A DNA stretch of 64,000 nucleotides from Tigriopus japonicus (GCA_010645155.1 CM021320.1:605680-669679), one strand, 5' to 3'. Counted from the stretch's first letter, positions 1 to 13,671 are shown. Translations and numbers: made by a program. Notes: a model not told the origin generated them from the sequence alone.

Positions 1-3000
1 ATTTCTCTAAGCTCGACTGAATTTGGCGCATTAATAAACATTCATTTGTACGTAGTCCAATGACGGAAGTCGAGAGCGTTAAATTATTTCTGTCTTTCCT
101 TCCTTCCTTCCTTCCTCCCAAACATTTCACAGTGCCAAACTTGGACGTTCGCTTTTTGCATGGGGCATCCCCTAAGAGAAGTCAAGTCTAACGTGTTTGC
201 AAAATCTGGCTAAATAAATAGCCTTGTAGCAAAAGTTAGCATCTTCATGACTCAATGTCATAAGAATTATCACCGCTCATTACTACGAATTATGTTCCTA
301 TAAAGTCATGAGGGAGTCATGGCCGACATTCAGGAAGGGGCTGTCATTCTGATGCCCAAGGGCTGTCATAAAAGTGAAAAAAGAGATGTCGAATCTTCAG
401 CATGATCCTTGGAAACAACATTCTTGGTTGTTTCTCATGGCACTTTTTGACTAATGAATTAGTTTAGCACTGTCACTCAGAGGTGTCAAAAAGGAGCTTT
501 AAAAGCCGATGAATTGAAAAGAGATATCTATTAATTTCTTAAGGGATGTCAAGTCCTGATAGCTCAACTTTTCAAAGAATTGAAGAATATTTCCGCATTG
601 ACCACCTTGCTTTTTTCATTGCTGAAAAATCTCAACAAATGAGAAGGCGGTCAATAAACTCACTTACATGACAGTTACCTTGCTTCTCTCAGAACCGACC
701 ACTCTCTTTCGTTCTTTACAAACACATCTCTCTGGTTCTTTCTCAACATGTGCTCTCCGACTTTATTACTGTTTGCACAAACGCACAAACAGAGTCAAAG
801 GCCAATACTGTACAACCAGGATCACCACCCACAAGAGGTTCGTCTCTTTCGTCTTCTGTTTTTGGCAACTTTTTGTCGCTCTTTCCAGCAGATAAATGCT
901 TTATTAATGGCCCTGTTTATGACCATTTATGAGGGGTTCCTTTTCTCAGCAATGTGCCATGGGAACACCGAAGAAGATACGGAAAGAGTGTAAGCAAGAG
1001 CAAGAAAAGAATGAGAGGATAAAGATGGATGACGGTGGAACACTGGAAAGAGCAGGAAGACTTTTGGGAGACTCGAAGGGAGGAGGGGGGGGGGCGGTTC
1101 AGTGGAAGTCTCTCCTCAATGGGCTGGATCAAACAAAGGCCAATTGTTGGTTGTAAAATGACTTTTTGTTGGCCAGAAGAGTTGGTGGGAGGAAAGTTGA
1201 AGGACGAGGAATGCCCACAGCCGGAACAAGGGCCGAGCAAATATTGGGATCATGTTTGGATCATTGGGAATTTATTCCTGTTTTTGTTGCTACCCCTCAT
1301 CCCAGATGAGGCACATTTCCACAAGCTGGAATTGCTTCAGGGTCCTTTGGTTGCCGATGAACCTCGTCAAAAAAGGCGTTAGCTGACACTAATAGTTCTT
1401 ACAATGACTACTAGAGGCGTTGTTCATGGGGTTCATGCTGATCAGGGTATGCTATTACAATCTGTTGTGGATTTGTCATTGGGTTCTATGCAACTGCCTT
1501 CATATGTTTTAAACTAACTGGAGAAGCGAAACCCCCGAACCTTTAACAATTCAAATCCGTTATTCGTCAGCTGACTCAATGCTCTCAAGGTTCATTGGCG
1601 CTGCCATCACGAAATCATTTCCCTCTTCCATATTTGGCCTTCCTTCAGTAGTCATAATTCTGATCTTTTCACAGTTCTTCAAAAAGCAGCCATGCGAGTT
1701 CAAGTTGAAGTTGTCATTGTCATCTTTGGAGCACACATATGTTGCTGAACTGAAGAAGTGGAGTCAGAAGAAGGCACTGAAGTGGATCATCATGTAGTGT
1801 TGGTTTTAGTCCTCAAAGGATGTTGTTTCCTTGAGCCTCAGAAAAGCGCAACTGTTGCAATACGCTCTCTGTTTACGAAATGAAAATTGCCTCAAGCAAC
1901 AAGAAACGAGAACGACCGGGTGGATGGTGGATGTAGAAGTAGTTGTTGTAGGGTGGGGTGAGGAACTCAAGGAAGCTCAGCACAACATTGACAACTACAA
2001 CTACAACAACAACGAGAAAGAAGAGGAAGCACACAGCCACTACGACCAAAGCGAAATGAGGCACCGAGAGAGAGAAAGAGAGCATTTCTTTTTAGAGGGA
2101 ACAACCATAACTAGACACTTCTTCATCATCATCTTCCACAGTTGGGTGAAAAGACAGTGACATGCCAGTCTAACTCAAAATATCATCATCTGGTTCGCTC
2201 TCCTAATAAAAGGCATCCACTTCTAAGTGGTACTAAAGAGGGCTTACGTGACATTTCGTTGTCGTTTACTTTAAATGAGGATCTGCACAAATGCGGTTTT
2301 GTTCTAGCAACTAACTACCCAACTTGAATTAACCGCTTTTAAGGCAATCTAAAAAAAACCGTCTCAATTTCGTGGAACACTCCCGTCATGAAGTGGAGCG
2401 AACAATCCATTTGGAAACGTTCCACAAATCAAGCTCTCCAATGCAGACAAACCCGGAAAAGAATGAATTCACCTCGAGAAGAAAAGCAGACTTGGGTCAT
2501 TAACGGGATCCTCCCAAGAGATCTTCACGGATGTTGATGATGCATCAGGAACATCGTCTCGAGGACAATGACCAAGATAAGTCCATTGATCTCTGCTCGA
2601 ACCAGATGACCATTCTCGGTAAACACACAAAATTGGGGTGGTAGGATGCATTTTCGTGCACCTTTTCGAGGCAAACATGGAGATTAGGGCAGTCCACACG
2701 CAAATCAAGATTCCTAGTAGCTCATTGATCTTTTCTTGCCAATGGAGGGTTTGAACAAGATGTGGGCGAGTTTTGGTATGGAATACCAAATTCAATCGCT
2801 CGAACTTCAATCTTCTTTGCGACTGATTTTGTGAGGGTATCAGCCGGGCTTTCAAACATGAGCCAAATCCTTTTCTAAATCGTATGTCATCTGGGTCAGA
2901 AAAGAGGAGACAAATCTGAACTTCAGAAGCAAAGTGGGATCAATAGAAAACCGAGTTGGAATATCCGTAGTTGTTGTACTACTTCTTCGTTATGTTTGGA

Positions 3001-6000
3001 CCACTTTTAGCTAGCGATCCCTCGGTCTCCATTTGAAGAAATTAGGTCATAGCTTTTTCTCTCGATTGTGTGGAAGATGCTCCACAATGTGTGCAGGAAT
3101 TAGAGTCGTCTCACGTTGTTGTGCAATGACCACAGTGACACGATAGAATAACGCTGAATCCCATTGCACCCAAACTAGGTTGTTCCACCTTCGTAATGAT
3201 CCAAGTCAAGAAAGAGAGCCAGGGGGATCTACAATTATCTAGATATTTGCTTAAACTAAAAGTATGCTCATGCACTCACGGAATGGTTCCATCACCGAAG
3301 AAGAAGGCTGTGTTGAAAGTCAAAGAATAAGGAAGAGGATCCTCTTTTGATTGCAGAGCTAATGTTATGGAACCAAATGTTCGATGTTATTCTACCACCC
3401 TCTTATTTCTTAGTCGTTGCTGCTTCGGGGGTATCGTCTTCCTTTCCTCGATTTACCCTCAAGTTGTGATAGTACAACAGTATCAGGCTCGTGGCAATTT
3501 TTTGTGTCTCCTCATTTATTTCTTGTGGTCAGTTCTTTCAGCCCCCCTTAAAAAAAGGTGTGTGTTCCAATTAATTTCGTCCAACAACATCTTGTCAGCT
3601 TTTCCACTTTCCGTCCCATATTTTAGATTACACCTTAGCTGCATTCACTTAAGCCTGATCCATCCAGGATTTGGCCTCTAAAAGGATCGTGGCAATGTCA
3701 TTTAGTTGTTGCTTTGCAATTGAGCAGGTGGAAAAAGGTGTTCCAAAAGTTTTTACTTGTCCCTCACGTTAGGTCAGTGAAACCAGGTTTATCTGTCAAA
3801 AACACTCATGGACTTCGTCCTAAAAAAAAAAAAAATTGGCTCATTCACTTTTGCGAGCACGCACACCTGAACTTCTAATTTGACTGAGTTTCCAACTTCG
3901 TTGTTGGTCCCAATTCCATTGTTCGGGTTCGAAAAAAAACACGGGCTCTTGCCTGGAGAAATAAGCTAAACATGTTATGTTTCGAAGACCAAAGCCGGCC
4001 TTTCTCAGGATTGCCGTTAGGAGAAAGTGAGAGAGCTCGAGTAAATGTCCTTATACCATATTGGATAATGTAATTGCTTTCCATTGGGCAGAAGATGAAA
4101 TCTAATTAGGGGCTCGGGTACGGATCTGTAGCGAGATCCCTTCCTTGCTTTATCTGGGAAATGAATGCTGGATATGTTAGTTGTGCTCACTGGAACCGGA
4201 GAAAATTGTCCTGGTTTTTCCAATTTCATGGAACCACTCTCACTTACAAAGTGAGTGCGGCTCTTGCTCCCTCTTCCTCCTCTCGACTTATTGCCAGATC
4301 TCTTTCCAGTTCCATTAAAGGCTCTCTGTCACATCCCTAGGTCTCTTAGTAATCATGACTTATTCATCAATAGTCAATGCTAACTAAAGGTACGTCACTT
4401 CCACGAGCATTGATAATGGACCACCCTCTTGCGCCCAACATCGATCGAGGTATTTGTTTCCCATCTTACTGAGGAAGGAATTAGTCGAATCATTGGTTGG
4501 AGTCATTTTCAAGATGGAACATGGCCATTAGGTGGGAAAACATGGATGGGCTCATTTTAATGGGATCCAAGTTTGTTTGGACGGGATAATCAGTTTAGAG
4601 CTCCAAAGGGGTTTCTTTTATTTCCATCGCCACCCAGTCTTGGAACTATTCTTCGGTGGTGCATCTGATTCTATTCTTCGATCATTGGGCCGAGGCATGG
4701 ATTTGGAAATGAGAGCAAGCTCCTTCATCCCAATTTGATGCCCAGGATTATCGTGTAAGGCGACGACGAGCACTTGAGGCTCAATCTCCATCTTTCATCG
4801 AGGGCAGCAGAGGTTTGGTTAGGGTGGTAAATTACTGTACGTGTTCCACCTGCTCCATCCCATTCATTTTCTCCCCTCTCGTCTATGGCCAAGTTGTTGG
4901 ATTTGGACCATCCATATTCCCCTCTTTTGTCAGTTTGCCATTGTTCCACCTTGATCCTTGCTTGTAGTTCAGATAAGGAATCATCTTTACACTCAATCAA
5001 ACTTTCGAGAGGGATTTCATCCAAGGAGGAAAGCCTCATCCCTCCTGCTTTTCATGGCGTGGATCAGGGTGTCTTTCAACTTCCATAGGTATGATGAGAG
5101 CTATGGCGCTTCAAAGTCAATAACTGTAAGGTTGAGCCGTGGCCACGTTCAAAAGCTACCATTTTCAAATGATGATTTCGTGTAAACAACGGGAACTACT
5201 TTGGCCACCCTGGTGTAGGAAATAGCTTGAGATGATCTCTAACCCACAAGATTGGAGATCCATTACGTCCAAAGGGAGAGCTAGGGTTGGGAGTGTTGAC
5301 TCTGTTGGAACTTGGAACCTCCCATATGTCTGGAGTAGTTCTCTGATCATATTTTTGCAATCAATCACGGATGGCACTCTGCTCAGATTAGTTCCCCCTC
5401 AAGACGAATGGCACCAAATTGAAGGAGACTCTTTGGAAAGGAGCTCACACCGTAGAATATTATACGTTTTAGAAGAAACCTTGGCAAACCAAGTCCACAA
5501 TAGAACGACAAGAGGGGGAAACATATTTTCTATGAGAAAAAAACTCATACCAATCGCAATCTCATGGCCCCTTTCAAAATCTCACTTTTGTGGGAGTACT
5601 GCGTGGAGGACAAATCCCGGAATTGCTGCAATATTCTACAAATGTTACCAAAGCCATAGATTGTCTTGGAGGTTCTTTTTTTGGTTGGAAGGGGGAACGA
5701 CGAAGATGACCATCATGATATCTGGGTGCTCACAAATGCCTGGAGAGTCCCAAGAAATTCCCTACGGTACTCCCTTGGGTCAACTTTCAAGGCAGCCTGC
5801 CTTTCTCCTGAGTGCTTCGAAGGCAGGACATATTGAGACACACAACCATGAATACGAACCACCTGTTTCCTTTCACCTTGGTTTCTACGTTTAGGTTGAG
5901 CCATTACCAGAGCGAAGTGAGCCGGATCTGAAACACATTGGAGATGGCTGGTTCACTTGTGCATATGGTCTTGGCTGGTTCAAGTGAATGAATGGCTCAA

Positions 6001-6158
6001 AAGTCTAGTTAGGAAATTGGCTTATTGGGTATGCAGGACAACTTTGCAAGAGCGAACGTTTGGCCAATCAATTCCAAGGCCGACACGAAGAAGACCAACC
6101 TGGCCGCAAGAGAGAAAACGAGAGAGACCTCGAAGAAAAGCAATCTGATCAATTTCAA
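1..6158. other. Intergenic or intronic DNA, no confident gene
   Basis: There is a (TTCC)n microsatellite at about 96-116, a poly(A) run near 3822-3835 and scattered short open frames. Minus-strand fragments at 2469-2855 and 3060-3190 read as protein-like patches interrupted by stops and may be degraded. Nothing could be assigned to a family. Confidence 0.5.
5232..5894 (+). other. 220-codon open frame, probably non-coding or decayed element
   Basis: This is the longest plus-strand open frame in the window. The translation (starting MISNPQDWRSITSKGRARVG) has no recognised domain, mixed codon usage and no splice context. The opposite strand also holds short open stretches (MAQPKRRNQGERKQVVRIHG at 5904; VIDCKNMIRELLQTYGRFQV near 5360) that look protein-like but are broken by stops. 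A decayed mobile-element fragment is possible, but no reverse transcriptase, transposase or integrase motif is visible. Confidence 0.2.
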
Positions 6159-6305
6159 TCACGTGCAGCGGGCGTAAAAGCCGTTCCACTCTTGAAAAGA
6201 AGCGATTAGAGAGCAGCCGAGAAAGTCGGAAAACCACAATAAGAGCAAATACTCCGATTGGAACTGCATGGTAAGAGGGGAAATTAGTTCCACGCTTAGG
6301 CTCAC

Positions 6306-6604
6306 TATCGTCGACTCGAAGGAACGTGGACCCGAAATGAGTCTTTGACCTTGAGGATCACATCTGTTGCCCGTCAGTAGAGTGAGCTCTACCTCTCGAA
6401 CTGAACCTTTCCCCAGATATTCCAACATCTCTATTTGATAGCCTTTAGTTGGAAGCCCATGGTTTTCCACTTGAAAAGAATTGCCAAATGGTTGCTGGGT
6501 GTCGTTGGGAACAACGAACCAAATCGTGGGGGTTTCACTGGGTTTCACTCGATAAACTGTCGAAAACTTTGGAACATGATCCCGAGCTTCCCTTGGATGA
6601 TTCT
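6306..6604 (-). CDS. Candidate orphan coding exon, unknown family
   Basis: An open minus-strand stretch reads VPKFSTVYRVKPSETPTIWF, then FQVENHGLPTKGYQIEMLEY and LTLLTGNRCDPQGQRLISG, ending at a possible donor (GTGAGC, 6305-6300). The upstream acceptor near 6605 has a poor pyrimidine tract, which weakens the case. Codon usage looks protein-like, but no family is recognised. It might be an isolated exon of a gene lying mainly to the left, or fortuitous. Confidence 0.25.
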
Positions 6605-9544
6605 CTTCACATCCCAAGACGTGAAATGCAGTTCATATTTTTCATGGACCAGCTATTACATTGTACAATACTAGTCCAAAGAGTACGGGAAGTAGTCGTT
6701 GGCCCTAGAATGTATGTAGTATGGCACACACACACGAGCAATGGTGCCTCGAACAAACGACGAGTTCGAAATTTATTGTTCTATCCAGCGAGTCATAACA
6801 AGATGTGGACAGTTCGTTTTCCACAAACATTCCACAAACTCCCGACAATTGGGCGCTCAAGGTCGATCAGCAAGTCTCATATTTCTTTTTACAACACATG
6901 CACATCAACCTTGTTCCAAAGTTTCAAAGACAATTTTGGAAATGGAAATTGCTTTTCAAGAAAGCGCGCCAGCTTCAACACTTTTAGAAATAACCTTTTC
7001 CAGGTGCACAGAAACTCATATCTTGTTATGCCACTGTGACCAAAATGAGCTCTGAACCGTGTGCAAGGCGAAAGGATATGTCGTCCCATATGATATGCAA
7101 TCTTTGAAGGGTACAGAATATGGTCAAATATGACGGAGGATAGTTGGCGGACATAAGGGCTGAAATAAATCTTTTGGACAAGAGATGAAATCTTCATTTA
7201 TGGGCCATGGACACGCGGTCACCGAAGAATCCGCTCTGAAACAGATTGGAAGTCTGAAGTCCGTGTAATTTACCTCATTTGGCCTCGTTTCCTTGCACTC
7301 GCTTTTGGCTTTGCTCCCCCAATGGGAAAAGTGACAACTTGCAGTGCTCGCTTTACCTCCCGAAGTGTTACAAATTGAGATATTTCAGAAAGAATAACAC
7401 GATCTCGAGAGGAAAACAGCTGTTCCAGTCATGAAGAAGAAAAAGTCGTCAAAACGTGGTGTTAGATTTTCCCCATTTTAACGTAGAAACTTGGTCTTAT
7501 TTGGGCAATATTAAACATTGCTCTTCCATGCTGGATGTTCATGACCTTCATATTGTTCTACAAGACCATTTGGAATTCTTGGAATGACCAAGAAAAAACC
7601 GCCTCAGCATTCGTCAAATTGAATGCTTTCCAGAACGCACAATCTTGAGAATAGAGTCGTGACGTGCAAATTGAGTGGTGGGTTTAGAACGAACTTGGAA
7701 CTCTTGGGATGTTTTGGAACCGCTCCCCAAAAGGACCGGGAATGAGACTACTGTCCCATGATATGCTTTTATGTGTGATCTTAATCCTAGTTAAATGAGG
7801 TTTTAGCTCGATGGAGACCATTGCAAATATCCGTCCGCTTCAAGGAGCTTTATACATTCAGACTGCTTAGTTATGATGTGTTCGGATCCAAAATTCTGGA
7901 CAAACTTTAACTCCGACAATCAATTGAATGACTTATGCGCAAAGTTGTCCAATTATCCTTGCTCTAAAACGGGTCTGGCCCATCCCCATAGCCATCAAGA
8001 TGAAGAGATTGTGCCTTTATTGCAGTTTAATGAACTTCTCTGCGCCCCAATTTGCAAGATCCTGCTTCGAACGCGGCTTGTTCCAACATTCTGGCGAACG
8101 CTCTTGGTACAGAGAGCTAGCTAACCATTTAAGTTACCCCTCCTTAATGGAAACAGCTAATCTTTGGATGTGTTCCTGGAAAGTTAAGAGCCCAAAAATG
8201 TGTTGGAACACCAAGGATCTAGGCCATTAGCACAAAGACACACTCATAATTGACAGCCGAGAAGATGTAGAAGGTGAAGTTTTGAGAGAGATGGAACGTT
8301 TCAAATTGATACCACACAAAAAAAGAGATCTCAAAGCATGCTCGTCTCTTTTTTCAAATATTGCACGTCGAACCATCAAGATGAAAACAAGAGCTTTTTC
8401 AAGATCCGTGAACCAATCCCCCTCCTAGATTTTTGAAAGTATGAGGCAAACTTTTTCTCATCTTGCAAAATAATTGCGAACCTATATGCCATTATTGGGT
8501 TAGAGCTCAATGCAGATTGCGATATTGCGCAACAACAGATATTCAGATTTCCACCTCAAGAAGAAATAAGAGGAGAAGGAGACTGGTTCCCTTACTTTCA
8601 TGAGAGCTGCTGCTTCCACATCTCCTCCTCATGGTCCAGATTTTGGAACCAAGACAACCAGGCAAGAGTTACTACGTACTACATTCGCTGGATTTGGGCA
8701 GCTAGTTAGCAAAGTATTGGAAAATCTGACGTGAAGGCATTATTCTTCTTGAACGCTTTCCAAGGTTCAGGCCTTGGTCGTCTTGGCTAAAGAAATTATT
8801 TACCTTTCATGGACCTCAAGGGTGAGCATCCTGAAATGTGATCTTGGAATCATTTGAAACGCAATGGTATTCAAGTCATTATTATGAACTTGGTCGAATA
8901 CGTAGTAGATGAAGGCATTTGTTGTGGTCCATACTCTTTTTTGCTTTTCTTTTCGTTTGCAGCTCTCAAGAGTGACCTGGATGAAGTGGAACTTTCCCTT
9001 CCCAGAAGAAGAAAACTCGAAACTTTTTCGCCTTCTTTTGCCTTTATCGCCCAACACTAAACAAGCTTTGATACATCAGACATCATTTTTCTTCGCTAAA
9101 CTGATTATTTTTTCTCTCTTTCCGCCCTGTTGATGTTATCCCCATGTAACACTGAGTAAAAGGAACTGGGAGGGCAACACTGCTTCGCCTTGAAGGCCAC
9201 TGGCAAAACTTTGAACGAAATGTTCGTTCGGATTTACCAGAAGGAGATTTCGAGTGAAAGGCCTAACCTAAGTTTAGCCAGTGTGTCCTAGCAAATCTGC
9301 ACTACTACTTAGACGTGTTAACGTCTGCGCGTGGATGGTAGTCTGAAGTGGTATAAGAGTCTCTAACGACATAACTGAGTGCTTTGTGTTGTTTCCCACC
9401 CAGATTCGTAAAATGGAACCCATGGATGGAACATCAGAGAGGGGTCGGGACGAACCCTTGTTCAAAGAACGTGAGACCAAACGACCCCACCAACCAATGA
9501 GGGGGGAAGTGGCAAAACCAATCAAAGAAGGGAGAAAAACGTAC

Positions 9545-9881
9545 CATTATTGACGACTTGCTTGATACAACCTTGGTTGCTGATGAGGTCATTACATTGC
9601 TCCCATTGCGGGGATCCATCGGAAGCGGCTACCGGTTCGGGTCTCACATATGGCGACCTCCGTCGAGGCTCACGGATGGTTTCACACGATCGACCACTAT
9701 GACCGCCACAGACGTAACAACGGAGAGTCGCCTCGATTTGATGAATTGCAAGCACAAACACGACCACGAAGACTAGAATCCGACCCACTGACCAAGTAGA
9801 CGAGGTGGACGTGGAAGAAGAAGAAGAATGAGGGGAGCACCATGATGCGAAAGAAGGCGAAGATGAAAAAGCTCTTGTCAT
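9545..9881 (-). CDS. Ly6/uPAR three-finger protein, quiver/sleepless-like, first coding exon (partial)
   Basis: The ATG at 9881-9879 opens 112 codons plus one base, ending at a strong donor (GTACGT, 9544-9539). Residues 1-31 are Ser-rich; residues 33-46 (GRILVFVVVFVLAI) form a hydrophobic signal core with likely cleavage near residue 51. The mature part begins LRCYVCGGHSGRSCE and runs to QWEQCNDLISNQGCIKQVVN. Five cysteines (55, 58, 66, 96, 105) have the CxxC start and spacing of the first half of an arthropod Ly6 domain. The final cysteines, the C-N motif and a possible GPI signal must come from downstream exon(s) at lower coordinates, which I could not identify. Relatives are small secreted or GPI-anchored proteins that modulate ion channels and receptors or act in septate junctions. 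Assignment to a particular subfamily is a guess. Confidence 0.78.
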
Positions 9882-10951
9882 AGTCCCGGGGTTCGCAATG
9901 GCCAAGCAGCGCGAACTACTAGTACCACTGGCTCACGCCTCCTGTTTGTCGTCGTCGTAGAAGTGGTTCGAGGGGTCCTTAGTGGCGGTGCTCTGTGTCC
10001 CTTGGGCCCAGACCCACTCCTGGACGTTGTTCCCACCTGGCCACTCAAAGCGATGCTCAAAATGGTTGTTGTAAGCGAACACAACAATGTGGGTGAAGGA
10101 CCCTTCACCGGTGTGGAACTTGGTCTCTGCTCAGTGACTGATGGTTGTTCTTGAAGGCCCCTCAGGCCAATCGAGACAAGGCGCCAAAGTGAAGGGGAAA
10201 CGAAGACGAGAACGGCTCCGATGATAACGAGGGCGACGCCAACCACGACCACGCGGGGAGTCGAAGGTAGTGCAAGATCAACAATAACAATGTTTGGATT
10301 GACGGCTCTTGATCTTGAAAAGAAGGATTGCTGGTGCGGGATGGGGGCTGGATCAACAATGGCAGCACCCTCAGCAGCTGAGGCTCTGAGCACTTTGTAG
10401 TAGAAGACTACTGCTACGATAACTATTGTTAGAGTGGTAAGAGTCGTCGTTGCAGTTGTGATGGCGATGATGGTGGTGATGATGGTAGTGCTGGTGAAGG
10501 TGGTGGTAGTGGTCTTCACAGCTCGTGGATGAGAGAAGGTTGAGGAATATGAGAAGGGAAGATGGATCATACGCCATGCTCTTGGACATGAGGAGAAGGC
10601 CCTTTCTTCTTCTCTTTTCATTCCAAATCATCGGGATTGAAGGGGAATCGAGCAAGTGGGAACGTGAGTGAGTTGTTCGAGGGGGGCACCAGTATGTACC
10701 TTGTGGAAGTAGTAGTGGTTGTTGTAGTAGTAGTGGTTCTTTTAGCACTTGGATCACATTCACAAGCTGTGGATTATGTACATAAAGTACCAAGAATAAC
10801 AATGGAAAGAGGGGGTTCAGCGCCGGATGAAAAGGGTCAAGCTAGAGTGGTGGCTACCGATGTTCCGAATCCCAGAAATATCCATGGCATGCCAAGAGGA
10901 TCCTTGGAACAAATATCCTGTCACTCACTCACTCACTCGCTCTTTCATTGA
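9882..10951 (-). promoter_or_regulatory. Low-complexity leader/promoter region upstream of the Ly6 exon
   Basis: On the minus strand this stretch is rich in ACC/AAC/ATC triplet runs (complement of GGT/GTT/GAT), especially near 10430-10515 and 10700-10745. It holds several long but mutually overlapping open frames, the longest 247 codons (10621-9878) with Thr runs. No cross-family motif was recognised, so I read it as 5' UTR or promoter with an incidental lack of stops. The stop of the 247-codon frame overlaps the Ly6 start codon (see findings). Confidence 0.35.
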
Positions 10952-13671
10952 GTTTCGTGGTACCTTGCAAAGGAATCGAGAATAGGAGGAGGAAGAATAC
11001 AAGTGGTTGTGCCTCCAGCACCACAAACTGACAAAACCAATTCCCTTTCAATTTTTGATCGCTGCTATGACAGGAAGATAGACAGTTGGCCTTGGGAGAG
11101 GAGCCTTCCGAGGCGACCCTCTGGGATAATGAATGACAAAATGAGTTTCTTTCTCTCCTCTTTCCTTAATTCAAGCGTCAAGGCATTTTTCTGTGGGGCG
11201 GTCGCATTTCACCGCAAAAGCATCCGTCAGCAATTCTTCCTCAAACTTGTCTTTTCTCGCTTTTGGGCGTCCCACGTCCTTTTGGTTCGTCATGCTGCCA
11301 TGGCCATTCTCAATTCCACATGGAACTTGGCTTACTTGTTGGAACACTTGTCGTAGCACCACTATCAACGTGTAACAGACACAACCACTCTCAAGAAGGA
11401 TCCGCGGAACACTAAAGGCCAGCAACAGCGCTTGTACCAATTACGAGAGCACCAACACCAATCGTAGCCAAAAATGAGAACTCAACGCACGTAGAGGCAG
11501 CGCCACCTTTTTACTTTAGACTACTGTTCTTCTCTTTCGTCTTCTCGTCGTTGTGCTCCTCCTCGTTGCTTCTCTCATAGTTCTTCAACGTTCCATGGAC
11601 CCCACCACACTCGGAACTGGAACAGGGACCGTGGAGGAGAAACAAACGACGGTGATGGGATGGAGAACGAACACGAGTCAGTCGAAGTGGGATGAGCCGT
11701 GTGAGGGAGAGAACGTTCGAAGAAGGAGCCAAAACATGGATCACATTCTTGTTTGGTGCAAAAACCGCATTTCTCCTTTTCCCTCTCGTTTTGGTTCGAG
11801 TCGTCGTTGGTTTGCTGGGCTCCTCTCGAGCAGTGGTAAACCAACAATAATCGGTTAGGAGGTGGAGAAAAAAGTTTGAGATGAAATTCCCTTTAACGAG
11901 TTTTTATTCTTGTGCCCGTCTCCCCTTTGGATCTAGCCTTCCCAAATAGAATGGTCCCAATAGATTGTTCCACTCGTTCCATTCCTCATATTCAAAGGAT
12001 CCTTTTTGAAGCCCTCGGGGAGCAGAAAGAGAATGCAAACGAGCTCAGACTCACCTGAGTCGAGTGGTGGAAAGAGCTTCAATCCTGTCTTGTTCCACTT
12101 CGCCATGAACCCAAGTCAACCAAGAAGAATGGATTCGGGTTCAAGTCAAGATACAAGCCACAATTCGGTGTTTGTCAATTTGGTTCCACGACATTTTTTC
12201 CACTCGCCTCTTCTTCTTGTCCTTGGTCTGGTGGAAAGAGTCAAACTTGGTGAAAGAGGATTATCTGTCTCACTCTTTCTTTCTCTCTCTCTCTTTCTTT
12301 CTCATCATTTCGCCCTGAAGTATCGCGAGATATTGCAAAAAGAAACTTGCTTCAAAGCCTCTGAGCATTTCCTTGACTGGTTTACAATACCGAGCTTGAT
12401 TTCTTCCTCTCAAAATATATCAGTTTCTTTCAAAGCGAGATTCTCTCAAGCACTCGCAAACCCATCATGACCCCGCATCTTGAGGACAACATATCAAAAC
12501 CTAGCAAACAAACAAAAAAAAACATGTTTAAAGTTAGATCAAAAATGGATCCACCTATTGAAGATCATTGAACGAGTTCTTGAATCAAACTATAATTAGA
12601 CAATCGACGGATGACTTTCAGCTCTTGATAATTAGCTATTCTACTACATCGATCCCTTACGATTTGCTTTTGATAGGGCAAGGCCGAAAAGCAGACTTGT
12701 TTATACTGTAGTTCATTGATTAATGTTCCTCCATGAAATTGGCATTTGAGACGACGGAAAAGTCTCCCTTATTCAAACTAATGCTCTAGAAGGACGAACA
12801 CCTTGTCTAAGTAGTGCTTCATGTACAAGTTCTTTTTCTGTTCCTGACGATCCCACAAAAAATATTCCCCTCACGTTTTCTTCTCCACTTCAAAGTGAAT
12901 GGCTTTAATGAATCTGGAACACATGCGTCACTTTAAATATCACTTCCCAATGTTGCAGGTGAGGAAGAACTTAAATCCTATTGGATCCATTTCAAGTTGG
13001 AACAGCCCGATAAGCGGGATGAATCTGTCTCTCTTTCCCAAGGGGCTTAAGAAGTTTGGAAATAAAACATTTACGAATCGAGGTGAGAATGTTCATAGAT
13101 CTCGTAAGTCTGGCGTCTCAAAAAATGGCTATCATAAACACTTAACTAGTTGCTCTCATCAGCTTGGGGTTCCGAGTTTACTTTGCAATTTGAAACATGA
13201 TGAGAGAATGTTTATCAAATTGAGCCAAATTTGCCTCCGGGTTTTCGCTTTTTTCGGACCTTGGCCTCAAAACTTTCTATTCAAGGGTAGTGTACTCGGC
13301 AAACATGATTTTCTTTTTTACCGCTAGACACCTCTTTTCCATCTTCATTCTCATTTCGATCATCTAAGAAAAGGCCTAAGATGGATAGATGGCCACATCA
13401 ATTGGTAATACTTTCTCGGCATTGGCTTTGGTCCGTGTTTGGTTGGACCTCTGCATGTCTGGGAACCAAACTATATGGATCTCTCGGTCCATCAGGGTTG
13501 TCCAAAACGCCCACATCACTTCAAAAAACAATCATCCGGTCAAAGGACACCACATAATCACCAAAGTAGCTCATGCTCCAGAATGTTAGAGGTCCTGTTC
13601 CAGAACAAAGTTAGTTTTGAGACGCCAGCAAATTAGTCAGAAACGCCTCCCCAGCTATTAGTGCACACTAG

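Noticed and set aside
1441..1530. Minus-strand CIEPND...TTDCNSIP-stop, resembling the end of a Ly6 domain
   Set aside because: The reading phase does not match the Ly6 exon donor (phase 1) without a further exon, and similar C-N patterns occur by chance elsewhere (e.g. near 7810-7830).
10371..10802. 143-codon minus-strand frame with His and Ser runs
   Set aside because: It is a frame-shifted reading of the same triplet repeats as the 247-codon frame; no protein signal.
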